A stretch of 64,000 nucleotides of DNA from Jackrogersella multiformis (taxonomy: Eukaryota; Ascomycota; Sordariomycetes; Xylariales; Hypoxylaceae): positions 496,001-560,000 of the forward strand of contig CADCXD010000011.1 in the NCBI GenBank assembly GCA_902806575.1. Direction: 5' to 3'. Positions 44,398 to 55,268 of this stretch are shown piece after piece (position 1 is the first letter of the stretch; each line of letters opens with the position of its first letter). Under the pieces are notes generated by a model that was not told the DNA's origin, searched no databases, and saw nothing but the letters and a program-made list of their open reading frames with translations. The translations under genes and the position numbers were made by a program.

Positions 44398-46249
44398 CTA
44401 TTCCAGAAACGTGAAGAGGTTTGTATGCAATATGTTCATGGCCCTCGAAGCTTCTCTCGCGTCGATGACACACGATATGTTGATCTCGCTCGCACCTAAA
44501 CCACAGTTAGCAAAGCGCTGTACCATAAGCACCGAACCGCAACCGCAACCGCAACCGCAACCACATACCTTGAGATATCATCTCGATGTTAACGTTATGC
44601 TCTCCCAGAGTCGAGAACATGCGCCCCGCGATGCCGACCATGTTCTTCATCTCCGCCCCCACCAGGCTCAGGATCGCCATGTCCAGCAGTATGCTGACGT
44701 CGCCGCATTCCTCCAGCTCCGCCGTGGCCTTTTCGAAGTGGTGGACGGACGGGCTGCTGGAGTGGATTGCCATGGACACGTGGACCTCGCTCGTGGAGAT
44801 CAGATCGACAGATATCCTATGGCTATTAAGGATAGAGAATACCTTGGCGAAGAAGCCGTGCGAGATAGAGCGCTTGTTGGAGTGCACGTTGATGACGGTG
44901 ATGTTATTCTTGATGGTGACGGCGGTAGGCCTCTTGGGGTGTTTTCGTAACGAGGCATCCGAGGGTCGTGATCTCTTGATCTGCTGTGCGGGTGATTGTA
45001 CCGGGTCTGGAACAACGACGGTACCGTTGCCACGAGGATTATTCACATTCTTGATGCGGATGGGTATCGGCGGATCAGCCTTGATAACCTGATCCATAGT
45101 CAGGTGATGTATGACTTCTGAGCCGTAGAATGTAAGCTCTGCAGCTTCGGATGGTGTGATCGATGCTAACAATCTCGCGGTGGGGACTTTGGTAGGATCT
45201 GCCGTGAAGATTCCATCCACCTCCTTCCATATCTGCAACTCCTGGGCTTTAACCCCTACTGCTACCAATGCTGCGCATAAATCAGTGTATCCTCGGCCAA
45301 TATCTCCGTCCATCAGGCTGCCAGGCACATTTCCGAAGAAGCCCGTTACTACTGGGACCCTGTCGTTACAGGCTTGTATTCTCTTTCGGAAGATGGCCGC
45401 CGCATCTTTGTAGAAAGCAGGAGTCAATCGGTCGGAGCTGTCATAATGCATCACATCCGACAAGTCCACATACTCTGCGTCAACTTGCTACAATTCCCGT
45501 TAGTAAAGTGAGTAGATGTTCAGTCTAGAAGCTCAACAAACCCTGTCTTTGAGTAGATATGTCATAAACCTGCAGCTCAGCTTCTCACCAAAACTGACCA
45601 CCCGATCTTTAGATCTGGCATTGACCTCCAGGTTGAATCGCTTAGCGGCGATGATGTAGTCTTTTAATTCCTGGCAGTCACCTTCTATGTCTGATGTGAC
45701 AGCCCTTTGTAATTCGGGGCTTTTCACAAAGGTCTGTACTGCCTGGATATGATCATCACAGATATCCTGTATGACAAGCTTGGCTGCCTCGACGAACTCA
45801 GTCTGCGTGACTTCATTACTCGTCGCGGCTGATATGGCGCGCAGATGCTTGTAGACCTCCAATAAGCTATACAGATATGGCATGTTAGATCAACTGGGTG
45901 CAGGACCCATACAGGGGCTCGGTGACTCACCGACTGGTAGTGCCAGTCACTTTCTTGCCAGAGCTTCTAGCAGAGCAGACGACAACGATCTTATTCGAAT
46001 TTAAGCTGGCTCTTATCACGAGGAGTCAGTATTACGCTGCGCGAAAAGACAATGGTATACCCATACCGAACAATATCTTCCGCGATCTGTATCGAAGCCG
46101 GACAAGGTCAGTCACACCGAACCGGTGAATAAAGGGTTGATGCAATGACAAACCGCGTCCGGAAATTTCCCTGCGCTTGTGCCTCCAAACTTCTGCACGA
46201 TCCAGCCCTCGCTGCTGGTGTTCCCACGGAGTATGGCGTCCATGGCCAT
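44398..46249 (-). CDS. HOM3: Aspartokinase
   Basis: Six exons, 46249..46154, 46086..46067, 46011..45931, 45866..45542, 45487..44569 and 44495..44398, give 512 aa in frame. The second exon is only 20 nt (IAEDIV plus part of a codon). Aspartokinase phosphorylates L-aspartate, the first step toward threonine, methionine and isoleucine; in fungi it is feedback-inhibited by threonine. The kinase motif KFGGTSAGKFPDA lies at residues 20-32, then KIVVVCSARSSGKKVTGTTS, VTGFFGNVPGSLMDGDIGRGY and WKEVDGIFTADP. Two ACT regions follow: NITVINVHSNKRSISHGFF and AEMKNMVGIAGRMFSTLGEH, ending in EMISQGASEINISCVID across the last intron. The last exon ends HTNLFTFLE. A second in-frame ATG is at 46243. Length matches fungal Hom3. 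Confidence 0.93.
44535..44562. repeat. AACCGC hexanucleotide repeat in HOM3 intron 5
   Basis: Four and two-thirds AACCGC units lie inside the last HOM3 intron, starting six nt after the 5' splice site. On the sense (minus) strand they read GCGGTT. Confidence 0.85.
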
Positions 46250-47690
46250 GATGGCGAGCTGATGAGCAGGCCCGTTGGTCCTGTATACCGAGACGCCTCA
46301 GGTATGGAGTCACCGAAGTGAAGAGATTGGTGGTGGGGCAACGCAACGTCAATGTAAATAGAGGGGTCTATATTTATGATGCGCCAGTGGTTAGAAAAGA
46401 AACGGTATAATAGACGATAAACAAAAACAACAAAAAATGTCACCTTTTATGAGAAGAAGAACAGCCGATATATGATAGGCAATTGATGGATGATAGGTAA
46501 TGAAGCATTCAGGATAGGTACTTCACTACCTCCAAGTCTTTGAATGAAAATTGAAACGGCGTTAATTCGTCCAAAAGAATTGTCCCGAATCGGAGGTGCC
46601 ACGACTAGTGTAGTAACGACTTGGGAAAAAAATATCCGTCTGGGATAGGCTAATGAGGATCTAGAATGAGATCTCGCACGGTGCTACCGAGTAAACATTA
46701 TACGCGTTGTTAGTGTGTGTGCTAGGATACACGTGACAGTATAGGTACTGTATGCTGATGATGTAAAAGCGGGACTCCATACCCCTTTTGTACCTACACA
46801 CTACAGACCGCAGTAAGGTACCTAGGGTAGGTATCTAACGGTTCCTAGGTAGTGTCACTTGCTTTAACCGTGATTAGTTAGCAGGTGAATTTCTTTAATG
46901 GTTATATGAGACATACCTGGTATACCGTTATGTATGTACCTACATATGAGGTAGATATCATAAGTGGCATTTTAGACATGAGTCATTCATTCTGGTTATC
47001 AACATATACAGTAGCCTTGCCTGGCCGGTCAAGTGTATACAGCCGGGAAAGAGATGATCACTGTACAAGACGAAGAAGCCAGAGGCCATAGTATATCATC
47101 AAATCAAAATACATTATAAACTACCTAAGTACAGCCCTAAGTACAGCCGACTGCGTAGTTACTAATGTACCTGACAACCAAAGGCATTATGATACCTACC
47201 TAAGTACCTAGGTAGGTATCGCGCAAAGGTTCAGGTTTCCTATCCTATGGCAGGAGTAATAGGAGGATATACACATCGTAGACCCCGTACTCCTGAGACG
47301 AAACCCTTCTGGTCGACTCCTGGGTGTCTCAAAGTAGATACAATGAATCAAATCGAGGACGAACTATAACTGGACGGATTATACCAGGTCCAATCCCCAG
47401 ACGTCCTTTTCCATGCCTCAGAAATGCATACCCTTATCCCTAACCAGATGTACAAAACTCTAACACACCCCAACCAGGCACGTACCTCGAGATCCCTTAA
47501 CCGTGCTGCTGGCCGTTTATATCGTAGTCATTCGTGCCATCGTACCTTCGTATATGTGGACCATGCTCCCCCCGAGGCCAAACAATCAAGGACCTCTCCT
47601 AAACGCCTATTATTAATATATGAACAATTCATATATGGGGACAAGTGCCATCATAGACGTGAGACCGAAGTTGAGGTAAAAGGCCATTGT
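46250..47690. other. Intergenic: HOM3 promoter and RFX1 3' flank
   Basis: HOM3 is transcribed away on minus, so its promoter is here. There is a CACGTGAC element at 46730-46737 and palindrome motifs at about 46817-46856 and 47198-47218. Duplicated CTAAGTACAGCC text is at about 47124-47150. I see no gene. Confidence 0.5.
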
Positions 47691-50416
47691 CTATTGCAAG
47701 GCCGGCTCTAAGCCAAGGGACTGTAGGCTCTGACCATGGCTCTGCGGAAACTCAAATTTCTCAATCGGAAAATCTTCCTCCGGAGTCCTAATACCGATTC
47801 CACTATCGTCATGGTTCATCGACTGATGTAGTTGATCTTGTGCATTGGTATCGGATTGCGGAGGGAACGGTGCTCGATCGGGCTGAGGTTGTGCCGTGCG
47901 AGAAACGGTTAGGTCGGGGTTACCGCTGTTGACCCGCGAGCCTTGCAGGCCAGCATCCTTATTGAGCACCGGGTGCTTGGGGATGGTGGCAATGGCTAAT
48001 GACGAGTTCTTGGTTTTCATGAATCCTCCATATTCAGCTAAGAACGATATCATTTCGTCCACCCAACATTTCGTAACCCACCAAGCTCCAAAACTCTTCC
48101 CTTGCGCGATCGTTAGGTCTCGCATTACCTCCGTCCCAACACGTTGGACACACCAAACGATATCAGCTGATGTAGCGTACGGGAAACGGCTTGGGAGTGA
48201 TCGAAGAAAGGTAACCCATCGATCAAGTATGCTCGTATCCTTTGCCTTGACGGGATCAGACGGTTGCGAGACCTGACCTTTGCTCTGCGCTATGTCTCCA
48301 TAAAGCGTGAGGCATTCAACATCCCAGGGGACATTAACCGGGTCAATGAGATCTCTGATTTCGTTGAGAAAAAGGCCAACCAGATCATCCATCCCCCTCG
48401 TAGGCACGCATTCAGCAATCTTCCGTATTCGCACCGTAGTTATCCAATCAACGTACATGAAATCTCTATTTGCATGTGCCGAAAGCATATTTGCAGCAGC
48501 ATGCGCAGTGAGATTCACCCGTAAAGCACGATCGATCAGGCTGGCGAATATGGCGGCCGGGGCTTCCTTAGCCTGGACTACGTGTCTAGGCTGCCCTTGG
48601 TAAGCGGTACGTATGCGAGCGACCAGCTTTTCCGATATGCTTCTCAGAGCATCGAGTACCGGCTTCGGGATCACTTGAAGAGTGAGTCCAGATATTATCT
48701 GCATCATGCGTTGGTATAGCATGAAATCACATTCTTCGATCCACGGTGCGATATTCGGATGAGAGAAAAGCTTCTGTACAGGCATCGTGAGAGTGCCTTG
48801 GAAAGAGGTGTAAAGGTGAAAGAAGGTCTTGTCTTTGCAGTATCGAATGCACTCGACGAGCGAGGTGCAGTGAGATCTATACAGTGCTGTTAAAGACATT
48901 GCTGCATCCGGATCTGTGCCGTCAGGTAAGAATGGTTCGATCTTTGGTAGATGGAATCCATCTCCATCGGTAGGCGGTTCGTCGGCATCGTCTATAAATG
49001 CCAAGCGGAGCGTGGTTTTAGCATTGGCCGATTGTAACTCGTCGAGTTGACTGACATCCGGTTGGTTATAGACACTATACGCTCTCGGAGCCGAGGATCG
49101 TGGGCCTTGGTGAGTTTCGGAATGCTGCATAAGCGTAGGAGACGGGAGGGCTGCATGTACCGGATTCATTGCTGGTGACTGAGATTGTGCCATACTGCTG
49201 TGTATGAGCATCGTGAAGGGATTTAAGTTAATGAGCCGGTGAGACTTACCTGAAGGATTGTGCGAACAACGAGGGTTCCGGAAAGGATAGGGCGGGTTGC
49301 ATGGGAGGATCCCGAAGGTCGGGTTGATCGTCTAGTATAGCGAAGCCTACATAGTGATATTTTGATTCTCCTCGAACTCCAAGTCTTCTCGTCTTCAAGC
49401 CGGGGAAGAGCACTCGAACGAGTTTGCCGAAGCTAGCGGGATTTAAGACTGTTATTCTTTCTGTCGCGCAGCGGGAGGCGTAGTTGGCATATACACGGCC
49501 TCGGGGCACAGAACCCTTTCCCTTCGTACACACTTGATTAATCCTGTACTATGTTAGAGAAATACCATCGATATCAACCACCAGCTCTCCCTCTCCTTCG
49601 ATATAACTTACCATAGCATGGCAAAGATTTGTCGAGCTCGCTCGGAGTTGGGACCGCGCTCGTTGCCATGTAACTCTTTTGCTACATCACCAAGACTGCG
49701 GTGCCTGTTCGTTTGAAACAGCTGCCTCATTTCAAGCTCGTTATTCGCGTTGATGCGGCCTGGAGCAGCCTTAGCGCTGGCTGGAGGCCCAGCCGCACCG
49801 TCAGCCTCGTCAGCCTCGTCACGATCCATCATCTGGCTATCACCGTCAGTGAAGCTTCCATTTGCTCCAAATATTTCAGCTGACACGGCATGATGCAAGC
49901 CTGGTTGCTGACCATACGGCATAGCGGGCCCAACGGCCGAGTGCATGTTTGGACCCATCATGTACTGCTGGGCCTGCAGCTGGGATGCAGGACGAAGCAT
50001 CATGTCTCCAGCGGACATTGGTTGTACTGCCGACGACATATCCCTTGACTGGCCATTCTCGCTCGGAATCCATTGGTCAGGAAAGGTAGTGTGGTGCTGT
50101 AGGTGAGATTGATGATCAAGGTTGGGTTGCGTAGACACGCTATGGATGGAAGCGGTCGAGGCTCTCGACTGAGGTCTGCGTCTCGAATGATGCGGGTGCT
50201 GTTGCTGTTGCTGTTGCTGGTGCTGATGCTGCGACATTGCGCCGACTTCTAGGGTCTGCGTATCTATAGGGCAATTAGAAAGAAAGAAGGATGATAGAAG
50301 AAGTATAAGTGCACGAGATCGACATGAGGGTTTGAGGAGACATCCAACGGTGTCTTCTGAAGAAGTTCAAAGATGTTCAAAGGTGTTTAAAGAGTGTTAG
50401 ACATACCGCTCTCCAT
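47691..50416 (-). CDS. RFX1: RFX-family transcription factor
   Basis: Four exons, 50416..50407, 50263..49612, 49543..49250 and 49197..47691, encode 820 aa. The 10-nt first exon (ATG GAG AGC G) joins in frame (MESDTQTLEVGA) to an internal MSQHQH, which could itself serve as start. The N-terminus is rich in Gln, His and Ser. The RFX winged-helix DNA-binding domain spans about residues 205-292 and crosses two introns: RARQIFAMLWINQVCTK, then VPRGRVYANYASRC, ASFGKLVRVLFPGLKTRRLG and RGESKYHYVGF. RFX proteins bind X-box sites; fungal RFX1 (Crt1 type) represses DNA-damage-inducible genes and affects growth and morphology. The long C-terminal part contains the family's helical dimerisation region. 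The gene is divergent from YOP1. Confidence 0.92.
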
Positions 50417-52343
50417 TTGTTTTCGGTTGTTTACCCACGAGGAGCGAGGTACAACCACGATAAACACAGGCAAAGATATAGCGATCAGTCAATAAAGAGA
50501 GTGCGCGAAGGGTGAACGAGTGGGAGAATAGACAATAGAGATGTAGTAATAACCCTGCTTGAAGGTAGTGCATGCATTGAGATACCAGATGTGGTGATGC
50601 TATTTCGTGAAAGCCACAAGGTCTTTGCGATTAAGTTGGATTGTGATAAAAAGACGGCGGAGACTTTACTTTGGTAGCCAGCCAAACAACAAGAAACTTC
50701 TCGTCGGGGCAACCGTGGATTGCTCAGGTGGATTGTGCTTACCTACACCGGCCTACGCTAGCCGGCGAGGTACCTAGGTGGGGAGGGTGGACAATGTGGG
50801 GCAGCCTTGGTTAGATCGTGCGCTCTGGATGGCTGGATGGTTGGCACTTTCCCAAGGTTGGCGGGAAATATGGATCTATTGTAGTTGGCTAGGTACTACA
50901 CTAGGTACCTACCTAGGTAGGTAAGGCAAGGTCGAGGTGACAAATGTGGCTGGTAACCTTCGCTGTGCTGCCGATAGGGGAGTTATGTGTACCTAGGTAC
51001 ATATGTCGCCAAAGTCGCGCTACCGGGAACTGGAATAATAACATTGAATAAAATCGTAAAAAAACAAACCCAAATACGTATAAAGTCCGTACCCCGCAGT
51101 ACATATTTTACACAACTGGCGTAAACTTTTTAGGAATTCCGATATTATGTACATTTGAATTGGCGCATGCAAAGTATCTAGGTATTTAGTGTTATCTACC
51201 TAGGTACCTTGTTACCTACATATATCCTAATGCTTCGATTTTTTTATCCGGTACCTGCTCGATTACACAATAGGTACCTACCGCTATCTAGGTGTACCTA
51301 TAAATATATACACTAGCTACCTAGGTAAATGATCGGTAAGTTTATGACAAAGATACCTCTCCTTGTTATCTGCTTATCCCCTTTGAGTGCAAGCATATGT
51401 ACCTATGCATGTAGCGTATATGTACATATATGGGAACAAGTTATTTCATCCATGGTAAGATATTACTATGAGACATTAGATGCTCGAAGCGAGTTCGAGG
51501 CTCGGAGCCGTACCTATCATTCTTAGGCACCTTCCTTCCTTAATAGTGTGGCACGGTGTATTGGAAGCTGGAAGCTGGTCCGTGTGATACCGAAGGATCC
51601 AATGAATCAGCAGTTACACAGTCCTGCGGGCGATGAACGAATGAACTCATACCTACATAAGAGGTAGGTAAGCTAACATACCTACGTAGTAGGTACATAG
51701 CTGGCTACCTAGGTACGTACCTAGGGTTGTCGTGGCTCGCCTTCCGTCATCGTCCCTTTCCCGGCTACCCACTATCTACTACCCACTACGTAGCTGAAAA
51801 GAAACTCCCCCTTCCCACAATCCGATTTCCTACCTACAACCTTGGAACCACCTGCAACCTTGGAACATTGCTATCTTCCTACCTACATAGTATTTTAAAA
51901 ACAACTCAATAACTACTTCTAGAGCATCGTGACAGAGATAGGATACGCTAGTTAAATTATATCTTGACCATCAATATATCAACTTCGCGCGAACCCTCTT
52001 TTCCCGCATACCGTACCTTATACTCCATACCAGCAGAAGCAGAAGCATACCAGAGATCCGAGGTCCTCTCTCTCGTTGTCGTAAGTCCGGCCGACTCCGA
52101 TCCACTCTTGTGGTCGTTCAGTTTCCATTCCTACGTGGACATACTGTACTTGTTACATATTAAGCAAGGTGGCTTTTTACTAACCCTAAATACTAACACA
52201 GCTTACTTCCCTTTGACATCGGCAGCTTCATTCCCCCCGCCTCTGCGCAACCAATATCCGTACTTCTGTCGACTTTACAGCAAATCAATCTACAATCTAT
52301 CTCCCAGCTATACCTATAGTTATACCTATAGCCAGAAGAAAAG
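50417..52343. other. Bidirectional intergenic region RFX1/YOP1
   Basis: Both flanking genes are transcribed away from it. CCTAGG palindromes are frequent (about 50768-50777, 50892-50923, 50990-51001, 51178-51206, 51318-51325 and 51705-51724). The YOP1 leader ends with two TATACCTATAG units (52309-52331), 12 nt before the ATG. No gene is supported; the 152-codon frame at 51964-52422 overlaps the YOP1 start in another frame. Confidence 0.5.
50901..50923. repeat. CCTAGG palindrome array
   Basis: CTAGGTACCTACCTAGGTAG followed by GTA is a near-perfect palindrome of 23 bp in the RFX1 upstream region. Confidence 0.75.
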
Positions 52344-53117
52344 ATGTCTGCACAAGATCGTGTCCAGCATTATGTATCCCAGCTCGATCGTGAGGTATGC
52401 CGCACCATATATAATAGCCTAAAGGACCGTCGGTCGGCATCGACCTCGGCGTGTCGCATAATCCTGAAGACTGACATGACATGACCTAGCTTTCTAAATA
52501 CCCCGTCCTCAACAACATCGAGAAGCAGACTTCGGTCCCAAAGGTCTATGCTGTCATCGGCGTAGCCACTCTCTACTTTTTCTTTATCGTCTTCAATCTC
52601 GGTGGTCAGCTCCTGACGAACTTCGCCGGCTTCGTCATCCCCGGATATTATTCCCTAGCCGCATTATTCAGCACTACTAAAGCAGACGACAGCCAATGGT
52701 TGACGGTATGTTGCATTATCAGCCTTACTCCGACACGTTCCGTAGCTAACTAGTTTCAGTACTGGGTCGTTTTTGCCTCCTTCTCGTAAGCTAGCAACCG
52801 CGCAGCTTCCCGCCTTGGTTTTATATCACTGATTATATATCGCAGCGTCCTTGAGAGTGCCCTGAGCGTTGTCTACTGGTTCCCCTTTTACTACACCTTC
52901 AAGTTCGTCTTCTTGCTCTGGCTCTCGCTCCCCATGTTCAGGTTTGTACCCAATCGCTCCCCCTCTAATCGCTTCGGCCGGTTAACAGCAGTCTAGCGGC
53001 GCTCAACTCATCTTCCGATCATTCATGCAGCCAATGCTTGGGCGATACTTCTCCGAGTCTGGCTCGACTGCTGCCAACCTGCGCGCCAAGGCCGACTCTT
53101 TTGGCAAGGACAAGTGA
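52344..53117 (+). CDS. YOP1: Yop1/REEP ER membrane-shaping protein
   Basis: Five exons, 52344..52394, 52490..52705, 52760..52785, 52846..52941 and 52997..53117, give 169 aa. Exon 3 is only 26 nt. Phases agree at every junction. The protein belongs to the TB2/DP1/HVA22 family: reticulon-like hairpin proteins that curve ER tubules and interact with Rab GTPase regulators. The N-terminus SAQDRVQHYVSQLDREL is followed by hydrophobic hairpins at about residues 38-75 (YAVIGVATLYFFFIVFNLGG) and 90-130. Hallmark pieces are FVIPGYYSLAAL, WVVFASFSVLESAL, VVYWFPFYYTFKFVFLLWL and LIFRSFMQPML. It ends in the short basic tail AKADSFGKDK. Length matches yeast Yop1 (about 180 aa). Confidence 0.93.
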
Positions 53118-55268
53118 GCTACCTAGGTAGTCTATCTTATGAAATGACCGCTATGATCATGGAGAATCAAGCAGAGCAACCCGTACATGTTCTAGCAGAC
53201 GGATATTATTGAGTTGAAGGGACTATGGTACTTGTCAGCAACAGTTTACGATCGGGGAATGCGAAAGGTCTTGGCGAGGAACGGAGGAGCTATAGTGGAT
53301 AGGTGATTGGAAAAGGACATGTTCACTTCCGCGGTGGAATATGTCCGATCCTTTTTCCTTCGATGAAATTGTTTCCCTAGGAGATTGTAGAATTCATTGA
53401 TTTGGCGCGTATAGATGTTGACTGTGAATCACATGAGAATCAGATTAGTTAGATTTGTCAACTCCCCCATAACTACCTAAGTAAGTGTATCCTTAGAGAG
53501 TCATTTCAAATCCCCATTACCAACCCTACCTCTAAGTAAGTAGGTGTTGGAATATTCGAAGCTAGCTACCCAAATCGTGCTCGTACGTCCCGTCGCCCTG
53601 TTGTATGGAGGTGGATGGGATACCTCTTTCGGAGTCCCTTAATAGTGAATCCTACAACATAGGAACTTATTGTCTAGTCATTTAGTAACGGGCGTTATTC
53701 AAAGCTCGAAGTACTCCCCTGAGGCTTCTATTCAGTCGCGTACAAACCTGGCACATAATGCAACGGTCTACTTCATGGATGCTATGAATTCATGTCAGCG
53801 ATGTTTATACCGTGTCCTTTACGTCGAAATTTTCTTTTCATCCAAGGTTCAGATATGCCAGTTGTCGTCAAGTTCAACCATTGCGCAAGCTACCGTTATG
53901 ATAGATCACGCATTTTGTTGGCTGAGCATCGTCGGGTTACCAGGCTCGAATAGTCATCAGAGAGCTACGGATGCAGGATGTAACAGGAAAGTGTTCCAGG
54001 CTTACCATATGATACTGTGTAACTTGGGTGTAATATCTACGCTTGTGGCAAGCACGGAAACACAAAAGGAGGCTTGAATACTCCATACTCCATTCCCGGT
54101 TGAGAAATGATCTTAGATGTCCGGACTTGCTTCAGGTCATCACCGCATCATGGGTAGCCAACAATTAAGGGCCCTCGTGATGAAGGTTTTTAAGCAAGGG
54201 ATTCAATGAATTTACTCTCGACACACACATCGGAGTCGCCAGCAGCGTAGAAAAAAATGGTGGCAGGCTGGCGATGATTTGAGTTGGTGGTCTTGATGAA
54301 GAAAAAAAAAAAAAGAAGGAAAGAGAAAAATAAAATTGTAGCCCATAATTTAAGTGCAAAATAATGACGTTCGATTTTTTAGGACGCCTTTCACCGCCCC
54401 GCTCGACCGAGTAAAATAGGTACAAAGGGTACGTACCTAGGTACGTAAATTGAAAGGGCACACCTGCCCAGTCTGCAGTCTCCTGCCAGTGAGCACCTTC
54501 ACTGAGCGGAATATTGGTGAACACTGCCCAGGTGCTGAAACCACCCGGGGGAGTCACACGACAGGGCTAAGATGCGCTAGCTCTCGCAGCTTCCGCAGCG
54601 TACAGTTACTGTTACAACTACCTAGGTACCTAAAAGTTACACCGGTTTAGCGCCCTTTAGGTACCATGCTGGTTCCTGGACCAATGAGAAAGGCCACACA
54701 TAACAACCTTGGAACCTTAGCTTCTTGCAGTCGGGTAGTCGCCAGGCGCATTGATGAAAACATTTCGAACTGTAAGTGTGCGTGTGGTGTGACTTTCTCA
54801 ATTCTTCCTCCTCGACTACTAAAATACTTTATAAAATCCTCCAGATTTAAAACTTCCCCTCTACTGAACAAAAGCTCTACGAATATTAATACAAAGATAC
54901 TTTACCTCTATCATCATATTTATACCTACCTCAAGATAATTATTTACTCATACCAACTAACAACTTACAAACTTACAAACTTGCAAACTTAGTACGAAAA
55001 ATCATCGCCTCTTCCTTGTCAATACTCTCTCTCTACTTAGGTATCGTAACTCGTAACTGCATCTACGTCCGACAACCCAAAAAGGCCAGCTATCTACCAC
55101 AACTCATTCGCACATATTGTACCGCCGAAGCCTCCGAAGAAGAAGAAGACAATAAAAAATAGGCGTTGATAGAACTTGAAAATTAAAGCGGGAGTATTGG
55201 TGGTATTGGGGAGTTTCAACATACTCGTCCTGATCAGAGCGGCCGACGTACATATTTAGGAACCCAAC
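53118..55268. other. Intergenic between YOP1 and the eIF4E gene
   Basis: A poly-A run occurs at about 54302-54315 and palindromes at about 54434-54447 and 54621-54632. A CAAACTTA-type repeat is at about 54966-54990. The 135-codon frame at 53670-54077 shows no family features and I do not call it. Much of the 3' part is probably the eIF4E promoter and leader. Confidence 0.45.

Noticed and set aside
46730..46737. CACGTGAC as a regulatory site for HOM3
   Set aside because: A single E-box-like hexamer about 480 nt upstream is expected by chance; noted only in the region entry.
51964..52422. 152-codon frame upstream of YOP1
   Set aside because: It overlaps YOP1 exon 1 and intron 1 in another frame, starts at a non-ATG codon and lacks domains.
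53670..54077. 135-codon plus-strand frame
   Set aside because: It has no recognisable domain or convincing start context and lies in DNA of intergenic composition. It could be an orphan, but support is too weak.
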